A DNA stretch of 64,000 nt, from the NCBI RefSeq assembly GCF_019969685.1, contig NZ_JAHXYZ010000001.1, forward strand, positions 1,860,001 through 1,924,000, in the 5' to 3' direction. This stretch comes from Microbacterium sp. EST19A. GTDB lineage: Bacteria; Actinomycetota; Actinomycetes; Actinomycetales; Microbacteriaceae. Under the pieces are notes generated by a model. That model saw only the letters and a program-made list of their open reading frames with translations, ran no database searches and was not told where the DNA came from. Of this stretch, positions 58,989 to 64,000 are shown piece after piece. The position numbers were made by a program, and so were the translations under genes. Position 1 is the stretch's first letter; the number at the start of each line of letters is the position of its first letter.

Positions 58989-60794
58989 TCATCGCGCGCC
59001 GAGCAGTTCTTCGGGGACGATGTCGCGGATCGTCATGGCGGCCGAGAGGAAGGCGAGATGGCTCAGGGCCTGCGGGGTGTTCCCCCACGCGGATCCGTCG
59101 TCGGCGTCGATCATCTCGGCGTAGATGCCGACGTCGTTCGCGCGCCCGACGAGATCGTCCATCAGGGTGAGCGCCTCCTCGTGCCGACCCACGCACGCCA
59201 GGGCCTCCACGCGCCAGAACGCGCACGCGACGAAGGTCTTCTCCTCGGCGGCCGCACCCGTGTACCGGTACATCAACGATCCGGCGCCGACGTCGTCGGT
59301 CAGGGCATCGATCGTCGATGACATGCGCTCGCCCCGGTCGAACCCGCTGGGAGCGTGCAGGAGCACCGAGGCGTCGAGCTCGTCGGTGCCGGCGAAGAAC
59401 ACGTAGGCGCTGCGCTCCGCGGACCAGCAGTTCTCGTCGATCCAGCCCCGGATGCGATCGCGCTCCGCGCTCCAGCGTTCGGGACTGCCCGGGATGACGC
59501 CGGCGTCTGCGAGCGCGACGGCGTCGTCCAGCGCCTTCCAGCAGCCCATCTTCGACGACGTGTAGTGGCGGAGCTCGGCGAGCTCCCACATGCCGGAGTC
59601 CGGGTTGCGCCACAGATCGCAGGTGCGGTCGGCCATGTCGGCGAGCAGACGCGCCGTGCCTGCGTCGAGGATGTTTCCCGCATCGACGTAGGTGCGGCAG
59701 ATCGCGAGCAGGTCGCCGTAGACGCCGAGCTGCAGCTGGCCGCTCGCGGGATTCCCGGTCACGACCGGTCCGATCCCGCGCCAGCCCGGCACGTCGTACT
59801 CCTTCGGCTCGGGCACGAGATCTCCGTCGAGCGTGTACATGACGTGCAGTTCCGGGCCGTGCGCGCGGATCGTGCGCAGCAGCCACGACAGGGCGGCGTG
59901 GGTCTCCTCACGCAGTCCGAATCGCACCAGCGCATGCGTGCTGTACGCGAGATCGCGCACCCAGGCGTGGCGGTAGTCCCAGTTCTTGCCGCCCTCTGCG
60001 CGCTCCGGGAGCGAGGTGGTGGCTGCCGCGGCGATGCCGCCGGTCGGGCTGTGGATCAGCAGCTTCAGGGCGAGAGCGCTCCGCTGCACGTGCTTCTCCC
60101 ACGGTCCGTCGTACGAGAAGACCGATGACCAGTGCTCCCAGTTCGCCACGGTCCGGTCGACACCGACGTCGACGTTGTGGGGATCGGGGAAGTGCAACGG
60201 CTCATCATGGGTCGACGCCAACGCCAGCAGATGCCGGGAGCCCGGGGAGGTCGTGAAGGCCCCGTCGAGCAGCGGTCCTGTCGCGCCGTCGGGGTCAGGG
60301 CGCTTCGGGCCGTGGTCGAAGCCCACCACGACGAACGCCGTCGCACCGCTGCGGATCACGGTGCCGTGCGGGGTGCTCTCCATCCACGGTGCGGCGGTCT
60401 GCAGGGAGGACCCCGGATGCACGCGCCACCGCATCGGCACCTCGCCGATGACGCCGTCCACCCGACGGGCGAGCTCCGCCCACGGCAGGCGGCCGGCGAC
60501 ACCGGAGACGAGGGCATCGGTGACACGCACGGTGCCGGCATCCGTTCGGAACGTCGTCTCCAGGACGTTCGTCCCGGGGATGTATCGGCGTTCGCTCTCG
60601 AACTCCGCCGTCGGCTGGAGTTCCAGGCATCCGCCTGTGTCCTCGTCGAGCAGACGTGCGAACACGGGCAGGTCCGTCAGCTCCGGCAGCGGCAGCCAGT
60701 CGATGCTCCCGTCGAGCCCGATCAGTGCCACCGTGCGCCCGTCGCCGATCGGCGCGTACGAGGCGAGCGGACGATCGGAGGGAGCGGGGGGCAT
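58989..60794 (-). CDS. Glycoside hydrolase family 15 (glucoamylase/trehalase-like)
   Basis: A 601-residue cytoplasmic protein. An N-terminal beta-sandwich (about 1-240, opening SYAPIGDGRTVALIGLDGSI) is followed by the alpha/alpha barrel with GGKNWDYRHAWVRDLAYSTH, the GH15 core block, and EEKTFVACAFWRVEALA plus WGNTPQALSHLAFL at the end. Relatives hydrolyse alpha-glucans or, in mycobacteria, trehalose. I placed the start at 60794; the frame stays open far upstream only as a shadow of another gene. Together with the GH13 enzyme it suggests glycogen or trehalose turnover. Confidence 0.88.
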   Translation of the reverse strand: MPPAPSDRPLASYAPIGDGRTVALIGLDGSIDWLPLPELTDLPVFARLLDEDTGGCLELQPTAEFESERRYIPGTNVLETTFRTDAGTVRVTDALVSGVAGRLPWAELARRVDGVIGEVPMRWRVHPGSSLQTAAPWMESTPHGTVIRSGATAFVVVGFDHGPKRPDPDGATGPLLDGAFTTSPGSRHLLALASTHDEPLHFPDPHNVDVGVDRTVANWEHWSSVFSYDGPWEKHVQRSALALKLLIHSPTGGIAAAATTSLPERAEGGKNWDYRHAWVRDLAYSTHALVRFGLREETHAALSWLLRTIRAHGPELHVMYTLDGDLVPEPKEYDVPGWRGIGPVVTGNPASGQLQLGVYGDLLAICRTYVDAGNILDAGTARLLADMADRTCDLWRNPDSGMWELAELRHYTSSKMGCWKALDDAVALADAGVIPGSPERWSAERDRIRGWIDENCWSAERSAYVFFAGTDELDASVLLHAPSGFDRGERMSSTIDALTDDVGAGSLMYRYTGAAAEEKTFVACAFWRVEALACVGRHEEALTLMDDLVGRANDVGIYAEMIDADDGSAWGNTPQALSHLAFLSAAMTIRDIVPEELLGAR

Positions 60795-60834
60795 GCCCTC
60801 ATCGTGCGCCGAGCGACCTCGTCGGGCAAAAGCC

Positions 60835-60862
60835 TTGACGGCTCCGCGCACGGTGCTATACG
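60835..60862 (+). promoter_or_regulatory. Promoter of the secreted six-hairpin-like gene
   Basis: TTGACG (60835-60840), a 16-base spacer and TATACG (60857-60862), about 130 bases before the ATG at 60990. The long leader contains two inverted repeats. Confidence 0.5.
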
Positions 60863-60874
60863 CGCACGCCCGAA

Positions 60875-60947
60875 AGAGGCGGAAATCATAGACTTTCGCC
60901 TCTATTCCGCGGCCCGCCGCGCATGACAAGCTCCAGAGGCGGCCTCT
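60875..60947. promoter_or_regulatory. Inverted repeats in the leader of the six-hairpin-like gene
   Basis: AGAGGCG (60875-60881) pairs with CGCCTCT (60897-60903). Downstream, CCAGAGGC-G-GCCTCTGG (about 60932-60948) is a perfect eight-base palindrome. Both share the AGAGGC half-site, so they are candidate operator copies or leader hairpins. Confidence 0.45.
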
Positions 60948-60989
60948 GGTCGCCCCGTGCGACTCGTCACTCCCCACCGAAGGCTTTCC

Positions 60990-62249
60990 ATGTCCGGTTC
61001 TCCGCGCCGCTCGGCCCCCTGGGCGATCATCGCCGCGCTCGTCGCCGCGGCCGTGTTCACCGGGGCGACATCCGCTGCCTCTGATGCCGGCTCGCCCGGG
61101 GAGGAAATCGTGCCCGAGAGCATCGATGCCGCACAGTCCGTCGAGCTGGCGTACGAGTTCCTGGATGCCCGCGTCGACGAGTTCTGCGACTCCGCCGACC
61201 GCTGCCTGCCGCGCAGCTATCAGGGCGGATTCTTCACCACCCCGAGCTGGGACTTCACGCCCTCGTTCGTCTACGACGATGCGCTCGTGGTCATCGCGTA
61301 CACCGCCCGAGGGCTGCCGGAAGACCTCCGTCGCGCGCAGACGATCGGTGACACGCTGCTGTTCGTGCAGGACGAGGATCCGATCGGCGACGGCCGCGTC
61401 CGCACGTCGTACGAGCCACACGGCATCCGGCAGGGACGGGTGGAGATCACCGGTCCCGGCACCTTCACCGGCAACCAGGCGTGGGTGGGCATGGCCCTGA
61501 CGCGCCTGTTCCACGCGACCGGCGAGCAGAAGTACCTCGACGGTGCGCTGCGGATCGGCGAGTGGGTGCAGACGAACACGGCCGACATGGTGCGCGCGCC
61601 CTACGGCTACACCGGTGGCCAGACCGACGACGGCACCTCGCTCGTCTGGAAGTCCACCGAGCACAACAGCGATCTGGCCGGGTTCTTCACGCAGCTGGCG
61701 CAGGCCACCGGCGACTCGGTGTGGGCGGACCGGGCCTCCGTCGCCGCGGGCTTCGTCGCGGCGATGCAGAGCGCGGACGGCCATGTCGACACCGGCACGC
61801 TCCTCGACGGCTCGACCGTGAACACCCATCCCATCCCGCTGGACGCGCAGACCTGGAGCTCACTCGCCACGGGGGACGCCCGCTACGGCGCGGCCCTGGA
61901 CTGGACGCTGGCGAACCTGATCGCGACGGACGGCCCGTACACGGGACCCTCGATCAGCAACGTCGACGTGTCGAAGGCCTGGTTCGAGGGCGGCGGACAC
62001 CTGGCACTCGCGCTCGAGCTTCGCGACGCACCCGGAGACGCGGATCGCGTGGACGACCTGCTGGGAAGCATTCGGCAGGCACAGCTCGACGCGCCGAACG
62101 GCGACGGCAAGGGCATCGTGGCGACGTCGAACGACGGCCTGGACTCGGGCTTCGGCGACCTGTACTACGCCAGCCTGCACACGGGCACGACGGCCTGGTA
62201 CCTGCTCGCGGCGGCCGGGGACAACCCGTTCCGCCTGCCGGTCGACTGA
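60990..62249 (+). CDS. Secreted protein with an alpha/alpha six-hairpin glycosidase-like fold
   Basis: A 419-residue exported protein. Residues 1-40 form a Sec-type signal (IIAALVAAAVFTGATSA) without a lipobox. The mature part has repeated helix-pair motifs such as VYDDALVVIAYTARGLPEDL, GNQAWVGMALTRLFHATGEQ and TTAWYLLAAAG, as in six-hairpin glycosidases and cellobiose epimerase-like barrels. I cannot assign a GH family or catalytic residues. Two cysteines (FCDSADRC) near residue 67 could form a disulfide. The start follows CGAAGG at a slightly long distance. Confidence 0.7.
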   Translation: MSGSPRRSAPWAIIAALVAAAVFTGATSAASDAGSPGEEIVPESIDAAQSVELAYEFLDARVDEFCDSADRCLPRSYQGGFFTTPSWDFTPSFVYDDALVVIAYTARGLPEDLRRAQTIGDTLLFVQDEDPIGDGRVRTSYEPHGIRQGRVEITGPGTFTGNQAWVGMALTRLFHATGEQKYLDGALRIGEWVQTNTADMVRAPYGYTGGQTDDGTSLVWKSTEHNSDLAGFFTQLAQATGDSVWADRASVAAGFVAAMQSADGHVDTGTLLDGSTVNTHPIPLDAQTWSSLATGDARYGAALDWTLANLIATDGPYTGPSISNVDVSKAWFEGGGHLALALELRDAPGDADRVDDLLGSIRQAQLDAPNGDGKGIVATSNDGLDSGFGDLYYASLHTGTTAWYLLAAAGDNPFRLPVD

Positions 62250-62279
62250 GCGCCGGTCGGCTGAGCGCCGGTCGACGGG
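62249..62279. repeat. Short tandem repeat after the secreted gene
   Basis: GAGCGCCGGTCG occurs twice in direct order (about 62249-62275) just after the stop codon, in the convergent gap before purQ. Confidence 0.5.
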
Positions 62280-62286
62280 GCGGCGG

Positions 62287-62990
<704 letters not shown>

Positions 62991-62994
<4 letters not shown>

Positions 62995-63239
62995 TCGACG
63001 ACCTCGACACCCACGACGTCTTCGATCACGGCGTTGGAGAGCACCTCGTCGGCGACGCGCCTGGCCTCGGCGAGCAGCTCGTCGGTGACCTCGCCCTCGA
63101 CGGTGAGCTCGAAGCGCTTGCCGATGCGGACGTCGCTGAACCCCTCGACGCCGAGACGGGCGAATGCTCCCGAGACGGCCTTCCCCTGCGGGTCGAGCAG
63201 TTCGGACTTGGGCATGACGTCGACGACGATGGTGGGCAT
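62991..63239 (-). CDS. purS: Phosphoribosylformylglycinamidine synthase subunit PurS
   Basis: An 82-residue PurS, the small bridging subunit of the PurLQS complex. [32 protein letters not shown] and the end [12 protein letters not shown] are standard. It is the first gene of purS-purQ; CCGGAG precedes the ATG, and TAGACT at about 63278-63283 (minus strand) is a possible -10 box. Confidence 0.95.
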
Positions 63240-63301
63240 GAACGGCTCCGGAAGTCGCGGGAAGGCTGGCGCCCTCAGTCTACCGGCCCGCGCGCGACGC
63301 C

Positions 63302-63841
63302 TTACGCGGGGTCTGAGTGGAACACGGTGTGCAGGTCGCCGATGGCCGCGCGGCCGCCGAGGCCGTCGATCTCGAACAGCACCGAGATGCCGGCGACGTG
63401 GCTGCCGAGGCGTTCGACGAGCTCGCGCCCGGCGGCGAGCGTGCCGCCCGTGGCCAGCACGTCGTCGATGAGCAGCACGCGGGATCCGGCGGGCAGGTCG
63501 TCGTGCATCTCGATCGTCGCGGTGCCGTACTCGAGGGCGTAGTCGACGGATGCCGCGGGCCGCGGCAGCTTGCCCGCCTTGCGGATCGGGATCAGGCCGA
63601 CCCCCGCCGCGATGGCGGCTGCTCCGGCCAAGATGAACCCGCGCGCCTCGATGCCGGCGACCACGTCGAACTGGCCGGCGAAGGGCTCGATGATCGCCTC
63701 GGTGGTGACGCGGAGGGCCTCGGCGTCGGCCAGCAGCGGCGTGATGTCACGGAAGACGATGCCGGGTTCCGGGTAGTCCGGGATGCTGCGGATCAGTGAG
63801 GCGGCGCGGACGAGGGCGGGGGAGAGCGGAGCTTCGGGCAC
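63302..63841 (-). CDS. apt: Adenine phosphoribosyltransferase
   Basis: A 179-residue Apt that makes AMP from adenine and PRPP in purine salvage. IRSIPDYPEPGIVFRDITPL is the N-terminal block and the PRPP loop is VLLIDDVLATGGTLAAG. The only good start is GTG 63841, six bases after TAGCCT, so it is probably translated from a leaderless message. It is divergent from the LacI-controlled unit at the window's right edge. Confidence 0.95.
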   Translation of the reverse strand: MPEAPLSPALVRAASLIRSIPDYPEPGIVFRDITPLLADAEALRVTTEAIIEPFAGQFDVVAGIEARGFILAGAAAIAAGVGLIPIRKAGKLPRPAASVDYALEYGTATIEMHDDLPAGSRVLLIDDVLATGGTLAAGRELVERLGSHVAGISVLFEIDGLGGRAAIGDLHTVFHSDPA

Positions 63842-63853
63842 CGGGCAAGGCTA
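63842..63853 (-). promoter_or_regulatory. Probable -10 element for leaderless apt transcript
   Basis: On the minus strand TAGCCT (63853-63848) is followed by six bases and the GTG at 63841. Confidence 0.45.
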
Positions 63854-63868
63854 CTCGCTCTGCCGTGC

Positions 63869-63898
63869 TTGACATCCGTGGGAGCGCTCCCATATAGT
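63869..63898 (+). promoter_or_regulatory. Promoter of the right-edge transcription unit
   Basis: TTGACA (63869-63874), an 18-base spacer and TATAGT (63893-63898): close to consensus. The spacer is almost entirely occupied by LacI-type operator 1. Confidence 0.75.
63879..63892. promoter_or_regulatory. LacI-family operator 1 (CelR-like)
   Basis: TGGGAGCGCTCCCA is a perfect 14-base palindrome of the type bound by actinobacterial CelR/BglR repressors of cellulose and beta-glucoside use. It lies between the -35 and -10 boxes. Confidence 0.85.
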
Positions 63899-63912
63899 GA
63901 CGTCTCAGTTCG

Positions 63913-63926
63913 TGGGAGCGCTCCCA
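63913..63926. promoter_or_regulatory. LacI-family operator 2 (CelR-like)
   Basis: The identical palindrome TGGGAGCGCTCCCA, 34 bases from operator 1, just downstream of the expected transcription start. Confidence 0.85.
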
Positions 63927-63985
63927 CGACTTCCCGAAGCACCATCTGCATCACATCGCACGACCCGCACACAAAGGAGTGAACC

Positions 63986-64000
63986 GTGAACACACGTGCC
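63986..64000 (+). CDS. Start of a LacI-controlled gene (first five codons only)
   Basis: GTG at 63986 with AAAGGAG seven bases upstream, followed by codons for N-T-R-A, then the window ends. The two CelR-like operators and strong promoter suggest a sugar ABC binding protein or glycosidase, but the product cannot be known from five codons. Confidence 0.6.

Noticed and set aside
58989..61829. Upstream extension of the GH15 frame to 946 codons
   Set aside because: The extra 340 residues run across the divergent promoter and antisense to the secreted protein; the GH15 family start fits at 60794.

Overview
The window is GC-rich DNA from a high-GC Gram-positive bacterium. Frequent ATGA and TGATG gene overlaps, mycothiol-era actinobacterial families (FdxA-type 7Fe ferredoxin, MsiK-dependent style sugar ABC systems without their own ATPase) and the very frequent ggatgc/gcatcc motif point to Actinobacteria, most likely Microbacteriaceae such as Microbacterium. 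This placement is an inference from style, not from a marker gene. I saw no rRNA, tRNA, CRISPR array, insertion sequence or prophage gene. About 65 protein genes fill the window and no gap exceeds 300 bases.

Bases 1-15.3 kb are a molybdenum region. They hold the tail of a molybdopterin oxidoreductase (formate dehydrogenase-like), fdhD, a membrane sulfite-oxidase-fold enzyme, mogA-moaE, the opposing moeB-moeA-moaC-moaD operon, a HTH-Mop regulator with modABC, and moaA. Unrelated genes (a DHFR-fold protein, a glycolipid-binding-fold protein, a D-Ala-D-Ala carboxypeptidase, a MarR/VOC/lactonase module) are interspersed.

Bases 15.3-34.6 kb are mainly sugar catabolism. A divergent promoter at 19.4 kb drives SIS isomerase-tautomerase-PfkB kinase on one side and a sugar ABC importer, 2-hydroxyacid dehydrogenase, DeoR regulator, class II aldolase and deacetylase-like gene on the other. 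A second divergent promoter at 29.1 kb carries the same 11-base sequence and drives an FAH-family hydrolase, GH4 glycosidase, IlvD/Edd sugar-acid dehydratase, a small Rossmann protein and a second PfkB kinase. The two halves therefore look like one regulon. An HxlR/MFS efflux pair sits between them.

Bases 35.3-45.1 kb hold an M20 amidohydrolase and TetR regulator divergent from an oligopeptide-type ABC importer whose last gene is a GH3 beta-glucosidase, so the importer probably takes up an oligosaccharide. Bases 45.1-54.1 kb form the most unusual part: a minus-strand cluster of nucleoside hydrolase, a Rossmann protein, a short archaeal-type S-adenosylhomocysteinase homologue with altered substrate-pocket residues, an aminofutalosine/SAH-deaminase-like amidohydrolase, a flavin monooxygenase and a sugar-type ABC importer. 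Together these could form a nucleoside-thioether catabolic route through the inosyl form.

Bases 54.1-64 kb hold a fdxA-flavin reductase-superoxide dismutase operon behind a SoxR-like box, GH13 and GH15 alpha-glucan enzymes, a stress-type SDR, a secreted six-hairpin-like protein, purQ-purS, apt, and a new transcription unit with two LacI-type operators at the right edge. Window-wide, many genes begin exactly six bases after a TAnnnT hexamer, as expected for leaderless transcripts.
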